From NCBI GenBank assembly GCA_003138515.1, contig PLGG01000062.1, forward strand, positions 1 through 64,000: 64,000 nucleotides of DNA, in the 5' to 3' direction. Positions within the stretch are counted from its first letter, which is position 1; each line of letters starts with the position of its first letter. The notes under the pieces are model-generated. The model did not search any database and was not told the origin of the DNA. It saw only the letters and a list, made by a program, of their open reading frames with translations. Made by a program: the position numbers and the translations under genes. Below are positions 53,740 through 62,973 of the stretch, in pieces. This DNA is from Acidobacteriaceae bacterium. Its GTDB lineage: Bacteria > Acidobacteriota > Terriglobia > Terriglobales > Acidobacteriaceae.

Positions 53740-54378
53740 ATGAGTGAAAGAATCCTGGCCCTGCTGGTGGAGTTCGTGACCCGTGTGATCAGCGCCGGGG
53801 GCTACGCAGGCATCGCTGCATTGATGGCCATCAACTCGGCCGGAATTCCGCTCCCCTCGGAGCTCATCATGCCGTTCTCCGGCTATCTCGTTTATCTGGG
53901 CCGCTTCAATCTCTTCATGGTGGCGATCGTTGGAATGGTGGGCTGCAACGTGGGCTCGGCCATCGGCTATTGGATCGGGTTCAAAGGCGGCCAGCCATTT
54001 GTGGAGCGCTACGGCAAATGGGTTCTGATGAGCCATCACGATCTGGACCGCATGGGCTCGTTCTTTCAAAAGTATGGATCGATCGCGGTCCTGCTCGCGC
54101 GCATGCTGCCTGTGGTGCAGACGTTTATCTCCATTCCAGCGGGAATTGCCCGGATGCCGCGGCTGCGCTTTCACATCTACACGTCTTTAGGCTCGATCAC
54201 GTGGTATACCTGCCTGGCCTACGCGGGCATGAAGCTTGGAGAGAAGTGGCACACCGATCCGCGCATCGAGCAGGTCTTTCATCGCTTTCATCTTGTCGTG
54301 GAGATTGCGCTCGTGGCAGCAATCGTCTGGTTTGTCGCTTCGCATCTGAAACGAGCGAGACAGCCGGATGCAGCGTGA
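53740..54378 (+). CDS. DedA-family membrane protein
   Basis: 212 residues from ATG 53740, preceded by GAAAGG. The SNARE-associated/DedA core is clear: GIPLPSELIMPFSGYLVYLGR with the membrane Glu, RYGKWVLMSHHDLDR, and ARMLPVVQTFISIPAGIARMP with the essential Arg and Pro. DedA proteins act as undecaprenyl-phosphate or phospholipid flippases in the inner membrane. Confidence 0.93.
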   Translation: MSERILALLVEFVTRVISAGGYAGIAALMAINSAGIPLPSELIMPFSGYLVYLGRFNLFMVAIVGMVGCNVGSAIGYWIGFKGGQPFVERYGKWVLMSHHDLDRMGSFFQKYGSIAVLLARMLPVVQTFISIPAGIARMPRLRFHIYTSLGSITWYTCLAYAGMKLGEKWHTDPRIEQVFHRFHLVVEIALVAAIVWFVASHLKRARQPDAA

Positions 54379-54462
54379 TCAAGTCGGCGCGTCTTTTGGC
54401 GCGACTGATCGAGTAATGAAATTGATTTCGAATTCATCAACGAAGGAAGGTTAGGAGAAGCA

Positions 54463-55836
54463 ATGGCAACGAAGAAGAAAAGCGGCACGAAGAACGTGGC
54501 CCCATCATCGATGGGGCGGAAGACCGCTGCAATGATGATTGAGCCCGCGAAGGGCAAATTGGGCGTAATGGTAGTTGGGCTGGGTGCAGTGGCCACCACG
54601 ATGATCGCGGGCGTTGAAGCGGTTCGCCGCGGTTTGGCCAAGCCGATCGGTTCGCTCACACAAATGGGAACCATCCGGCTGGGCAAGCGGACCGATAACC
54701 ACTCGCCGCTGATCAAGGATTTTGTGCCACTCGCGGATTTGAAAGACATCGTCTTCACCGGTTGGGACATCTTTGAGGACAACGTGTACGAGGCGGCAGC
54801 GCATGCTGCGGTTCTGCACCCCGACACGCTCAAGAAGCTGAAGCCGTATCTCGAAAAGATCAAGCCCATGCCCGCGGTTTTCGACCAGTACTATGTGAAG
54901 CGGCTCAATGGCACGCACGTGAAGAAGGGCAAGAACAAGCGTGATTTAGCCGAGCAGTTGCGGGCCGATATCCGCGCCTTCAAAAAGACCGTGAATCGCG
55001 TCGTTATGATCTGGGCCGGCTCTACCGAGATCTTCCTCAAGCCGACTGCCGTGCATCAGTCTATCGAGGCATTCGAAAAGGGGTTGGAGAAGAACGATCC
55101 CGGCATCGCGCCCTCGCAGATTTACGCATACGCGGCGCTCAAAGAGGGCGTGCCGTTTGCTAACGGCGCGCCGAACCTGACCGTCGACGTTCCGGCGATG
55201 ATAGAGCTCTCGAAGCAGAACGCCGCGCCCATCTGCGGCAAGGATTTCAAAACCGGCCAGACCTTCATGAAGACCGTTCTGGCGCCGGCCTTCAAGGCGC
55301 GCATGATTGGCGTGAAGGGCTGGTTCTCGACCAACATTCTGGGTAATCGCGACGGCGAAGTGCTCGACGAGCCACAGTCATTCAAGACAAAGGAAGAGTC
55401 GAAGCTGGGCTCGCTCGAATACATCTTCCAGCCCGATCTTTATCCGGATCTATACAGCGACATCTACCACAAGATCCGCATCAACTACTACCCGCCGCGC
55501 GGCGATGAGAAAGAAGCGTGGGACAACATCGACATCTTCGGCTGGCTTGGCTACCCGATGCAGCTCAAGGTCAACTTCCTCTGCCGCGACTCGATCCTGG
55601 CCGCTCCGATTGCGCTCGATCTGGTGCTCTTCCTCGATTTGGCCAAGCGCACGCCCGATCTCCGATCCATCGGCATTCAGGAATGGCTGAGCTTTTACTT
55701 GAAATCGCCGCAGACTGCTAAGGGCCTCTACCCGGAGCACGATCTCTTCATCCAGTCGATGAAGCTGAAGAACACGCTGCGCCACATCATGGGCGCGGAC
55801 CTGATCACGCACCTCGGGCTCGAGTACTACGACTGA
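54463..55836 (+). CDS. ino1: Inositol-3-phosphate synthase
   Basis: 457 residues; an AAGGTTAGGAG Shine-Dalgarno lies seven bases ahead of ATG 54463. NAD-binding GLGAVATTMIAGVEA at about residue 40, the GSLTQMGTIRLGKR loop, NGAPNLTVDVPAM, GKDFKTGQTFMKTVLAPAFKARMIG and STNILGNRDG with the catalytic Lys/Asp network, and HKIRINYYPPRGDEKEAWDNID. It isomerises glucose-6-phosphate to inositol-3-phosphate for phosphatidylinositol, mycothiol-like or compatible solutes. Short Lys-rich N-terminal tail. Confidence 0.95.
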   Translation: MATKKKSGTKNVAPSSMGRKTAAMMIEPAKGKLGVMVVGLGAVATTMIAGVEAVRRGLAKPIGSLTQMGTIRLGKRTDNHSPLIKDFVPLADLKDIVFTGWDIFEDNVYEAAAHAAVLHPDTLKKLKPYLEKIKPMPAVFDQYYVKRLNGTHVKKGKNKRDLAEQLRADIRAFKKTVNRVVMIWAGSTEIFLKPTAVHQSIEAFEKGLEKNDPGIAPSQIYAYAALKEGVPFANGAPNLTVDVPAMIELSKQNAAPICGKDFKTGQTFMKTVLAPAFKARMIGVKGWFSTNILGNRDGEVLDEPQSFKTKEESKLGSLEYIFQPDLYPDLYSDIYHKIRINYYPPRGDEKEAWDNIDIFGWLGYPMQLKVNFLCRDSILAAPIALDLVLFLDLAKRTPDLRSIGIQEWLSFYLKSPQTAKGLYPEHDLFIQSMKLKNTLRHIMGADLITHLGLEYYD

Positions 55837-55915
55837 GGCCGAACAGGGAGGCCCGCCCTCAATTGAGGCGCCCCGTCCGAGCCTGGCTTGGGCAGGGCGG
55901 TATTAGGAGTTGGCC

Positions 55916-56413
55916 ATGAGAACAATTGCGTCAAGGTCAATCGCTGTTCTGGCATTAGTGCTCCAATTTAGTTGTGTTGCTAGCGCTCAGAATTGGAAAT
56001 CGAAGGTCGTAAATGACCCGATAAGTCAGACGTCGTCCACCATGTTTTTCATTGATGGAAGCGGCTACAACGAAGACATACCTGCCGTGCAGATGGGGGT
56101 TAGCTGTGAGAATGGCAAACACGGCAATGCAGGCATTACGATGCAAGAATTTGTTTTTGCACGAAACGGCATACTGCCAGCGTTTACTCTTGTCGATTGG
56201 AGAATAGGCGGAACACAGGCCCAAGCCAATCTTCCACTTTCCAGCGATTCGAAGATTGCATTTGTGCTTATTAAGGATTTTGACAAAATGGTACTTTCTG
56301 ATTCAGCCTATATCAGGTTTTCAGATGGATTGGGAAGTCCGCATACAATCCTGTTTCACGGTTTGTTGCCTGACGAGACCATGGCATCGATGTGTGGTCT
56401 ACATAAGCAATAG
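55916..56413 (+). CDS. Secreted protein of unknown function, AT-richer
   Basis: 165 residues from ATG 55916 with AGGAG nine bases upstream. Signal peptide 1-25 (VLQFSCVASAQ), then a beta-rich domain with VQMGVSCENGKHG, FTLVDWRIGGTQAQANL and IRFSDGLGSP, and a C-terminal Cys. Base composition is lower in GC than both neighbours, as is the following gene, which suggests a small acquired segment (55.9-56.9 kb). No family recognised. Confidence 0.7.
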   Translation: MRTIASRSIAVLALVLQFSCVASAQNWKSKVVNDPISQTSSTMFFIDGSGYNEDIPAVQMGVSCENGKHGNAGITMQEFVFARNGILPAFTLVDWRIGGTQAQANLPLSSDSKIAFVLIKDFDKMVLSDSAYIRFSDGLGSPHTILFHGLLPDETMASMCGLHKQ

Positions 56414-56551
56414 GCGCTCAATTTGCCCACCGATCGACCTTGACTTGTCCAAGAAGCTTGCGGCTAGCACGGAAATAGAAATTGACAGCCTTGCTCATTT
56501 GCTGCAGGCTGAAAATTCCACGCGAGGGAACAACGGGAGCGGTCAGTTTCG

Positions 56552-56887
56552 ATGAAGGTTATCTACTGCAAGGAATGCAGCGACCTCTTCAAGCTCACCA
56601 GGGAAGGGTTGAGGACGTGTAAGTGCGGGAACGTTTCAGGACGATACCGCGAGGATGGAAAACACGCTGAGGTTTCCCAAAGCGCCGTGAGTATCAAGAT
56701 TCCCAACGGCTACATCAAAAGAGCCGTTCACAGAATGGAGCAGCTAAGGCACGAGGAGCCGAAATCTCTAGACAAAGCCTATAAGGCACACTCATCCATA
56801 CCGGCATGGGTGCGCCCGAACTTTGGCCCCGGTAATCGCCACACGCACCGGCTCAAGAAGGATGCCAATAACCGCAGCAAAACCTGA
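56552..56887 (+). CDS. Zinc-ribbon hypothetical protein
   Basis: 111 residues. N-terminal CKECSDLFKLTREGLRTCKCG gives a C-x2-C...C-x1-C ribbon. The rest is charged and basic (IKRAVHRMEQLRHEEPKSLD, HTHRLKKDANNRSK). It resembles small phage or plasmid DNA-associated proteins by style only. AT-richer like its upstream neighbour. GGGAG lies twelve bases before ATG 56552. Confidence 0.55.
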   Translation: MKVIYCKECSDLFKLTREGLRTCKCGNVSGRYREDGKHAEVSQSAVSIKIPNGYIKRAVHRMEQLRHEEPKSLDKAYKAHSSIPAWVRPNFGPGNRHTHRLKKDANNRSKT

Positions 56888-56978
56888 GTCCAACTTGACC
56901 TCAAACGCAGCATAAAACCGTGCGCTGCAATCGGCCGCCATCGCCCGTGTTGCTGCGATGTCGTAATCTGAACTTACG

Positions 56979-57827
56979 ATGAAAGATTCCGCAGTTTTAC
57001 TTATTGATTGCCCCGATCGTAAGGGACTGGTGGCGCGGGTGTCGGGGCTGCTCTATGAGCGGGGCGCCAACATTCTGCACGCCGACCAGCACATCGACCA
57101 CGAGCTGGGCCTCTTCTTCATGCGCGTGGAGTGGGAGCTCAACGGCTTTGACTTCGCGGGATTCAAGGCACTGTTTGCGCCGATGGCGACCGAACTGGGA
57201 ATGACGTGGAACCTGACGTCGAGCGCGCGCCCGCCGCGTATTGCGCTCTTTTGTTCGCAATATCTGCACTGCATGGCCGATCTGCTGCACCGCTGGCGCA
57301 CCGGCGAGCTTGTCTGCGAAATTCCGGTCATCGTTTCGAATCATCGCGAAGCAGAAAATCTGGCGGCGTTCTACGGCGTGCCGTTCGAATTTATGCCCGT
57401 GACTGCCCAGACGCGTCCGGACGTCGAAGCGCGGCAACTCGAGCTGCTAGCGCGGCACGAAGTCGAGCTGGTTGTTCTGGCGCGTTACATGCAAATTCTG
57501 TCGCCGCAATTCGTGGCGCGCTATCCCGCCGCGATCATCAACGTGCACCACTCGTTCCTGCCGGCGTTCACGGGTGCGAAGCCCTATCATGCAGCTCATG
57601 CACGCGGGGTCAAGCTGATTGGGGCCACCAGCCACTACGTCACCGAGGTGCTCGACGACGGGCCGATTATCGAGCAGGATGTGGCGCGCATCAGCCACCG
57701 CGACCAGGTGGAGGATCTTGTGGCGCGTGGCCGCGATCTGGAGCGGATGGTTCTGTCGCGGGCAGTGCGCTGGCACCTGGACCGGCGAATCTTGTGCTAT
57801 GGGAACAAGACAGTCGTGTTTGATTAG
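56979..57827 (+). CDS. purU: Formyltetrahydrofolate deformylase
   Basis: 282 residues: N-terminal ACT domain (VLLIDCPDRKGLVARVSGLLYERGANI) and C-terminal formyltransferase domain with PVIVSNHREAENLAAFYGVPF, INVHHSFLPAFTGAKPYHAAHARGV (catalytic His) and VLDDGPIIEQD (catalytic Asp). It hydrolyses 10-formyl-THF to THF and formate, balancing one-carbon pools; the ACT domain senses Met/Gly in E. coli. Confidence 0.95.
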   Translation: MKDSAVLLIDCPDRKGLVARVSGLLYERGANILHADQHIDHELGLFFMRVEWELNGFDFAGFKALFAPMATELGMTWNLTSSARPPRIALFCSQYLHCMADLLHRWRTGELVCEIPVIVSNHREAENLAAFYGVPFEFMPVTAQTRPDVEARQLELLARHEVELVVLARYMQILSPQFVARYPAAIINVHHSFLPAFTGAKPYHAAHARGVKLIGATSHYVTEVLDDGPIIEQDVARISHRDQVEDLVARGRDLERMVLSRAVRWHLDRRILCYGNKTVVFD

Positions 57828-57886
57828 GACAGAGAGTGGAGTAGGAAGCAGGGAATTGGGGAGAGCGCGGCTGAAGGCGAGGTCGT

Positions 57887-58297
57887 ATGAGCGAATCTGC
57901 TGAGGCTGTCGCGCAAGCATTTGTACGCGCCATTAATAGGCAGGATGCGAACGCGCTGGCCGAGCTAATGACGGAGGAGCACCAGTTTGTTGATTCGCTC
58001 GGCACGGTTGTCGAGGGCCGGGATCGGATGCGAGCGGGTTGGAAGAGCTATTTCAGCATGGTCCCCGACTACAGGATCGCCGTGGACGAGACCTATTGCG
58101 ATGGGCCCGTTGTGGTGATGCTCGGGAGGGCGCAGGGGACCTATGCGGCGGACGGTCTCGCCACCGCCGAGAATCGATGGAAGACGCCGGTCGCGCTCCG
58201 AGCGCGGGTAGAAGACGGCAAGCTGGCGGAGTGGCAAGTCTATGCCGACAATGAGCCGCTCCGGCAGATAATGGCGCGGCAGGGGCGGCACGCGTAA
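57887..58297 (+). CDS. SnoaL/NTF2-like protein
   Basis: 136 residues of the NTF2-like cone fold: AFVRAINRQDANALAELMTEEHQFVDSLGTVVEGRDRMRAGW, YRIAVDETYCDGPVVVMLGRAQGTY and VEDGKLAEWQVYADNEPLRQIM. It is usually a small ligand-binding or isomerase protein; the substrate is not known. Upstream GA-rich tract 57835-57880 has a loose 7-bp periodicity. Confidence 0.8.
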   Translation: MSESAEAVAQAFVRAINRQDANALAELMTEEHQFVDSLGTVVEGRDRMRAGWKSYFSMVPDYRIAVDETYCDGPVVVMLGRAQGTYAADGLATAENRWKTPVALRARVEDGKLAEWQVYADNEPLRQIMARQGRHA

Positions 58298-58386
58298 ACC
58301 ATAAGCGGCCAATAATCTTAATATTACAGAGAGAAGTGAAAGCGAATCCCGCGGGGGACTTGCCTTTGGGGTCGAGTCTGGTGTAA

Positions 58387-58406
58387 TTTACTAACCAGTT
58401 AGTTAA
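58387..58406 (+). promoter_or_regulatory. TetR-type palindromic operator
   Basis: The centre ACTAAC-CA-GTTAGT (58390-58403) is a perfect 6+6 palindrome flanked by T/A pairs, ending two bases before the TetR ATG. TTGCCT at 58360-58365 with TGTAAT at 58382-58387 gives a possible promoter, so the repressor would block its own operon. Confidence 0.7.
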
Positions 58407-58408
58407 TT

Positions 58409-59137
58409 ATGACGCCACACCAACCAACCGAAGCACAGGCCGAGCGCTCAGCGGAAACGCGCGGCCGGATTCTGGACGCTGCCCTGAGCGAATTTGCCGC
58501 CAATGGACTTGCGGGCGCGCGCACGGAGCAGATCGCCGCTGCCGCTGGCGTGAACAAGGCCCTGATCTACTACTACTTCGAGAGCAAGGAAAAATTGTAT
58601 TCCGCGGCGTTGGAGATGGTGTCGGCTCGGGTGCGTGACCGCTCGATGGCGGTTTTTCTCCGCGATGTCAGCCCAGGGGAGCGGCTGCTGCGCGCAGCGC
58701 TGGATCATTTCGACCGCATTTTATCGCAAGGCGAATTCCAAAGCTTGATGCAGCAGGAGATGATGCGCATGCACAAGGGCGAGGAGGGCGAGCTTCCCAC
58801 CCTCGTCAAGCGCGTCTTCGCGCCGCTGCACGCCATGTTTCAATCGCTGGTGCGCGAGGGAATTGCTTCCGGCGAATTGATAGAAGTGGACTGGTTCCAA
58901 ATGGTGTTGTCCGTGCTGGGTGGGAACGTTTTCTATTTCCTGAGCGCGCCGATTTGGCGCCAGGTGCTGGACTTCGAGCCCTTCGACGAAAAAGAACTAC
59001 GAGCGCGCAGAGTAGCGGTGGTTGAGTTTCTGGGCAAAGCGATCTTTCAGGATCGGGAGCATGGCGCGGTACTGGCGAACAAGGTGCTGGCCGATACGCC
59101 GATGCCGGAATGCGCCAATTTCAAAGGTTTGAGGTGA
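58409..59137 (+). CDS. TetR/AcrR-family repressor
   Basis: 242 residues. HTH: RGRILDAALSEFAANGLAGARTEQIAAAAGVNKALIYYYFESKEKLYSAAL. The ligand-binding C-terminal domain has a long helix with QSLMQQEMMRMHKGEEGELPTLV typical of the CerR/YbiH group (efflux regulators). First gene of the efflux operon; the operator is directly upstream. Ends eight bases before the HlyD start. Confidence 0.9.
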   Translation: MTPHQPTEAQAERSAETRGRILDAALSEFAANGLAGARTEQIAAAAGVNKALIYYYFESKEKLYSAALEMVSARVRDRSMAVFLRDVSPGERLLRAALDHFDRILSQGEFQSLMQQEMMRMHKGEEGELPTLVKRVFAPLHAMFQSLVREGIASGELIEVDWFQMVLSVLGGNVFYFLSAPIWRQVLDFEPFDEKELRARRVAVVEFLGKAIFQDREHGAVLANKVLADTPMPECANFKGLR

Positions 59138-59144
59138 TAAGCGA

Positions 59145-60209
59145 GTGAACGCGCGAAATCGAGTTTTCATCATTTTAGGGGTACTGCTCGTGGGATCGCT
59201 GGTCTGGTTTCTGTTGACCACGCGGCGCACCAGCGATCTCGAACTCATCGGAACCGTCGATGCGAACGAGGTCGTAGTGAGCTCCAGGATTCCAGGCCGC
59301 ATTCAGACCCTGAAGGTGGAAGAGGGCCAGGATGTGCAGGCCGGAGAGCTGATCGCGGTCATCGAGAGCGACGATCTCGCGGCTGCGCTGAAGGCGGCCG
59401 AGGCAACGGCGGCGAGTGAGAAGTCGAAGCTGAGTGGCACGGTGGCAACGGAAGAGCAGAACCGTGGCGAAACAACGAGTGCGACAACAAGCGCGGAAGC
59501 GCAGGTGAACGCGGCGCAGGCGGCACTGGCGCAGGCGCAGGCAAACTTCGAGCATCAGCAGGCCGACACCAGCCGGATCGTCGCGTTGGCCAAGCAGGGA
59601 ATCATGAGCACGCAGGCGCGGGATGAAGCCGTAACCAGCCTTCAGGCTGCGCAGGCGGCTGTGAACATGGCGCGCGACAACCTTTCCGCGGCGCAGGCCA
59701 ATCTTCGCCAGGCGCGCGCCCACGAGATGCTGACCGGGGTGTCGGCGCAGACAGTCGACCAGACGCGTGCCGAAGTGGCAAATGCCCGCGCGCTGGCCCA
59801 GGAAGCGAGTGTCGAGGAGAGCTACGCGCAGGTGGTGTCGCCCATCAGCGGGAAAGTGGACGTGTGGGCGGCGCGCCAGGGTGAAGTAGTGACCGTGGGC
59901 GCGCCGATCGTGACCATCATGGATCTGAGCCAGACCTGGGTCTATGCTCCGCTGCCGGAGACGCAGGCCGATAGCGTGCAACTCGGTGACTCGCTGCGCG
60001 TCGTAATGCCCAGCGGCGACACGCTGTATGGAAAGGTCATCGCGAAAGCGGCGGAGGGCGACTTTGCTACGCAGCGCGACGTGAGCGGCATGAAGCGCGA
60101 CATCAAAACCATCCAGTTGAAGCTGCTCATCCCAAATCCAGGCGAGAAATATGTGCCCGGCATGACAGCCGAGGTTTATATCCCCAAGGCAAAGCTGGTG
60201 AAGCAGTGA
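59145..60209 (+). CDS. HlyD/YbhG-type membrane fusion protein
   Basis: 354 residues from GTG 59145 with GAGG ten bases upstream. One N-terminal TM (VFIILGVLLVGSLVWFLL), a lipoyl/barrel-sandwich half (VVSSRIPGRIQTLKVEEGQDVQAGE), a very long Ala/Gln coiled coil (about 85-215) and the returning half with SPISGKVDVWAARQGEVVTVGAPIVTI. It links the ABC-2 transporter to an outer-membrane channel not encoded here. Overlaps the ATPase start by GTGA. Confidence 0.93.
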   Translation: MNARNRVFIILGVLLVGSLVWFLLTTRRTSDLELIGTVDANEVVVSSRIPGRIQTLKVEEGQDVQAGELIAVIESDDLAAALKAAEATAASEKSKLSGTVATEEQNRGETTSATTSAEAQVNAAQAALAQAQANFEHQQADTSRIVALAKQGIMSTQARDEAVTSLQAAQAAVNMARDNLSAAQANLRQARAHEMLTGVSAQTVDQTRAEVANARALAQEASVEESYAQVVSPISGKVDVWAARQGEVVTVGAPIVTIMDLSQTWVYAPLPETQADSVQLGDSLRVVMPSGDTLYGKVIAKAAEGDFATQRDVSGMKRDIKTIQLKLLIPNPGEKYVPGMTAEVYIPKAKLVKQ

Positions 60210-61255
60210 GCGCGACGTCAATCTACAGCCCGGCGGCGGACGGCGACGGTGCGCCGCGCACGATTGCGATCGCGGTGGAGCACATCGTAAAGCGCTACGG
60301 CGACTTTGAAGCGGTAAAGGATGTGAGCTTCAGCGTGGCCGAGGGCGAGATCTTCGGCCTGCTGGGGCCAAACGGAGCCGGAAAGAGCACGCTGATCCGC
60401 ATGATGACTACACTGATTCCGGTCACGTCGGGGAAGGCCATCGTTGCCGGCCACAACGTTGCCGATGATCCCGACGACGTGCGGTGTGTGATCGGTGTCA
60501 TTCCCCAGGCGCTCACCAGTGACCAGGATTTAACGCTTCAAGAGAACCTGAGTATCTACGCCAAGCTCTACGGCGTGCCGCGCGCCGAGCGCGAGAAGAA
60601 CATTACCGACGTGCTTGAAGCCGTAGACCTCACCAAATGGCGCGACGCGCAGACTAAAACGCTTTCCGGCGGCATGCGCCGTCGGCTTGAGATCGCGCGC
60701 GGCTTGGTGCACAACCCGAAGATCTTCTTCCTCGACGAGCCCACCACCGGCCTCGACCCCGTTTCGCGCATCGCGGTGTGGGAAATGCTGAACAAGCTCA
60801 AGACCACGCGCAACCTCACTATGCTGCTCACCACGCACTACATGGAAGAAGCCGACAAGCTGTGCGACCGCATCGCCATTGTGGATCACGGCACGCTTGT
60901 GGCGCTGGGCACTCCGGTGGAGCTCAAGAACAGCGTGGCCGGCGCCAACGTGGTCGAGGTGCACTTCGACCGCGAGACGGAAGAGTGGGAGGAGCGGTTG
61001 AAGAAACTCGAGGGCGTAACCAGCGTGCAACCGGAAAGCGCCGGGTTTTACCGTGTGCTCACGACGTCGGGTTCGAAGACCACCATGCAGATTGTGGAGC
61101 TGGCGGCCAGCCTGGGCGAGACGCTCACTTCGCTGAGCGTGCAGAACACAACGCTCGACGATGTATTTATCCACTACACTGGCCGCCAACTGCGCGACGA
61201 ACAGGTGAAGCCGGTGAACTTTTTGATGCCGCCTCGGCCGGGAGAGCGCCCATGA
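60206..61255 (+). CDS. ABC-2 transporter ATPase
   Basis: 349 residues, GTG start overlapping the HlyD stop. Walker A GPNGAGKST, signature TLSGGMRRRLEIARGL, Walker B IFFLDEPTTGLDP and H-loop TTHYMEEAD, followed by a DUF4162-type C-terminal domain (NSVAGANVVEVHFDRETEEWEERLKKLEG onward). It belongs to the DrrA/NodI/YhfF group of drug or lipid exporters. Overlaps the permease start by ATGA. Confidence 0.95.
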   Translation: MSATSIYSPAADGDGAPRTIAIAVEHIVKRYGDFEAVKDVSFSVAEGEIFGLLGPNGAGKSTLIRMMTTLIPVTSGKAIVAGHNVADDPDDVRCVIGVIPQALTSDQDLTLQENLSIYAKLYGVPRAEREKNITDVLEAVDLTKWRDAQTKTLSGGMRRRLEIARGLVHNPKIFFLDEPTTGLDPVSRIAVWEMLNKLKTTRNLTMLLTTHYMEEADKLCDRIAIVDHGTLVALGTPVELKNSVAGANVVEVHFDRETEEWEERLKKLEGVTSVQPESAGFYRVLTTSGSKTTMQIVELAASLGETLTSLSVQNTTLDDVFIHYTGRQLRDEQVKPVNFLMPPRPGERP

Positions 61256-62364
61256 ACAGGATGTTTGCCATCATTGAGCGCGAGATGCGCAAGTTCTTCC
61301 GCTCGCCCACGCTGATGATCATGTCGCTGATGATGCCGATTCTGCAGCTGATCATTATCGGCAACGCCTTCGGCGGTAAGATCGTGGGGACGCACGTCGC
61401 GGTGGTCGACCATGATCATGGACCGCAGGCGGTCAAGGTGCGCGAGGCGTTCGCTGCCGTCGCCGCCAATATCAAGACCTTCACCACGATCGAGTACAAC
61501 AATGAGGTCCAGGCGCGCGAAGACGTGCGCACCGGCAAAATCGACGCCGCCGTGATCATCCCCGAGCAGTACTCGCGACGCGTCTACGCGCAGGATGCGC
61601 CCAAGCTCGGCATTGTCGTCGACAACTCCGACCTGTTCACCTCGTCCACCCTCGAAGCGGAAATGCAGTCGCTGGTCGACGCCGTGAACGCTCCCCAGGT
61701 TCAGGACCGGCTGTCCAAGTCCATCGTTCTCGAGATCGTGGAGCTTTATCCGTACGTGAACTATCTCAAGTATCTTCTGCCCATGACTGTGGCCCTGGCC
61801 ATGTATATCTCGGTCATGATTGGCGGCGGGATGCTCTACATCGACGACAAGGCGCGCGGCGTACACGAAGGCTACCTGGTTACCCCGATTACGAAACTCG
61901 AGCTGGTCTTCGGCATGAACATCGCCGGCTCCATGAAGGCCACGCTGAGCGGAATATCGATAGGGGTCATCGGGTCGCTCATTGCTGGCCTCGGCATTAT
62001 CTTTCATCCCATGATCATGCTGCAGATGTTGAGCCTCATTATTGCCGGCTCCATTGCCTTCAATGGCATGATGTTTCTCCTCATGGTGCGTGTCGACGAT
62101 CCGCTCGTGCCGCGCGCCATGTTCGGCGTGCTCAATATTCTCCTGTTATATCCCTCGGGCGCCATGTATCCAGTAGCGTCGTTCCCCAAGTGGATGCAGG
62201 CCATGGGCGTGATTGATCCCTTCACCTACGCGATTCACGGCTTCAAGGCCGTTCTTCTCAAAGACGGCGGCTGGGTCGCCATCTGGCCCGACCTTCTGTT
62301 CCTCACCACATTCGGCATCGCGACGCTGCTGGTGGCCACGCCGCTGTTCAAGCGCACGCTGTAG
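61252..62364 (+). CDS. ABC-2 transporter permease
   Basis: 370 residues from ATG 61252; the frame is open upstream inside the ATPase gene but that part is not used. TM1 (SLMMPILQLIIIGNAFGGK), an extracytoplasmic domain (about 40-170), then five TM helices in the ABC-2 membrane core with YLVTPITKLELVFGMN and AMYPVASFPKWMQAMGVIDPFTYAIHGF. Completes the four-gene TetR-HlyD-ATPase-permease efflux operon (YbhRSFG-like minus one permease). Confidence 0.94.
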   Translation: MNRMFAIIEREMRKFFRSPTLMIMSLMMPILQLIIIGNAFGGKIVGTHVAVVDHDHGPQAVKVREAFAAVAANIKTFTTIEYNNEVQAREDVRTGKIDAAVIIPEQYSRRVYAQDAPKLGIVVDNSDLFTSSTLEAEMQSLVDAVNAPQVQDRLSKSIVLEIVELYPYVNYLKYLLPMTVALAMYISVMIGGGMLYIDDKARGVHEGYLVTPITKLELVFGMNIAGSMKATLSGISIGVIGSLIAGLGIIFHPMIMLQMLSLIIAGSIAFNGMMFLLMVRVDDPLVPRAMFGVLNILLLYPSGAMYPVASFPKWMQAMGVIDPFTYAIHGFKAVLLKDGGWVAIWPDLLFLTTFGIATLLVATPLFKRTL

Positions 62365-62404
62365 CGATTGCTTAGGATTCGCATCCGGGTCCGCGCGGCA
62401 CGCC

Positions 62405-62932
62405 TCACTCTTTCCATAGCTTTTCCCAACTCCACAACGCCGAGGTCACTTTGCCCGGCAGCGGAAATCCGAGCTGATGCGCGAGCATGCAAATCTGCCC
62501 CCGATGATGCGCTTCGTGAGAAATCATGTAGCAGAGCATCTCCGGCCCGGCCGGCCATGGACGAGCCCAAGCGTCTCGACGAAACTCCTCCACACGACCT
62601 TCGCCATCACCCAGCGTTTCGGCAAGCATCATTTCGCAGAGACCGGCGCTCCGTGCCAATGCCGCACGAGCCTGGCGTGGCGTACAGCGCGCGCGGTTGA
62701 GTTGTGGGGGAACTCCCAGGTGCGGCGCGGTGAGCCTGATCCACTTCGTGCGGACATTGTGCATGTGCGTGAAGATCGCCGCAATCGTGCGGACTTTGCC
62801 GGGCGGTTGGGCTTTCCAGACGGCAGCATCAAGATTCTCGATAAGAATTTGGTTCAGGCGCTCATTAGCCCCAAAGACCCGGACCGCGGCCTCAGCAAAC
62901 TCCGTGTGAACCTTGCGTCGGCGCACCGTCAC
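62405..62932 (-). CDS. DinB-family protein
   Basis: 175 residues from GTG 62932 with GGAGAA eight bases upstream. The DinB four-helix bundle has the metal-binding His triad in IAAIFTHMHNVRTKW and MISHEAHHRGQICML. Most family members are thiol-transferases (bacillithiol S-transferase type) or damage-inducible proteins; the BshA-like gene nearby would fit bacillithiol use, but this is an inference. Confidence 0.88.
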   Translation of the reverse strand: MTVRRRKVHTEFAEAAVRVFGANERLNQILIENLDAAVWKAQPPGKVRTIAAIFTHMHNVRTKWIRLTAPHLGVPPQLNRARCTPRQARAALARSAGLCEMMLAETLGDGEGRVEEFRRDAWARPWPAGPEMLCYMISHEAHHRGQICMLAHQLGFPLPGKVTSALWSWEKLWKE

Positions 62933-62973
62933 AGCTTGATTCTCCTTGAACTCGGGTTCTTACAGGCCGCATG

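Noticed and set aside
60778..61251. N-terminal extension of the ABC-2 permease into the ATPase gene
   Set aside because: The extension is out of frame with and fully inside the ATPase coding sequence, and ATG 61252 with the ATGA overlap starts exactly at the first membrane helix.
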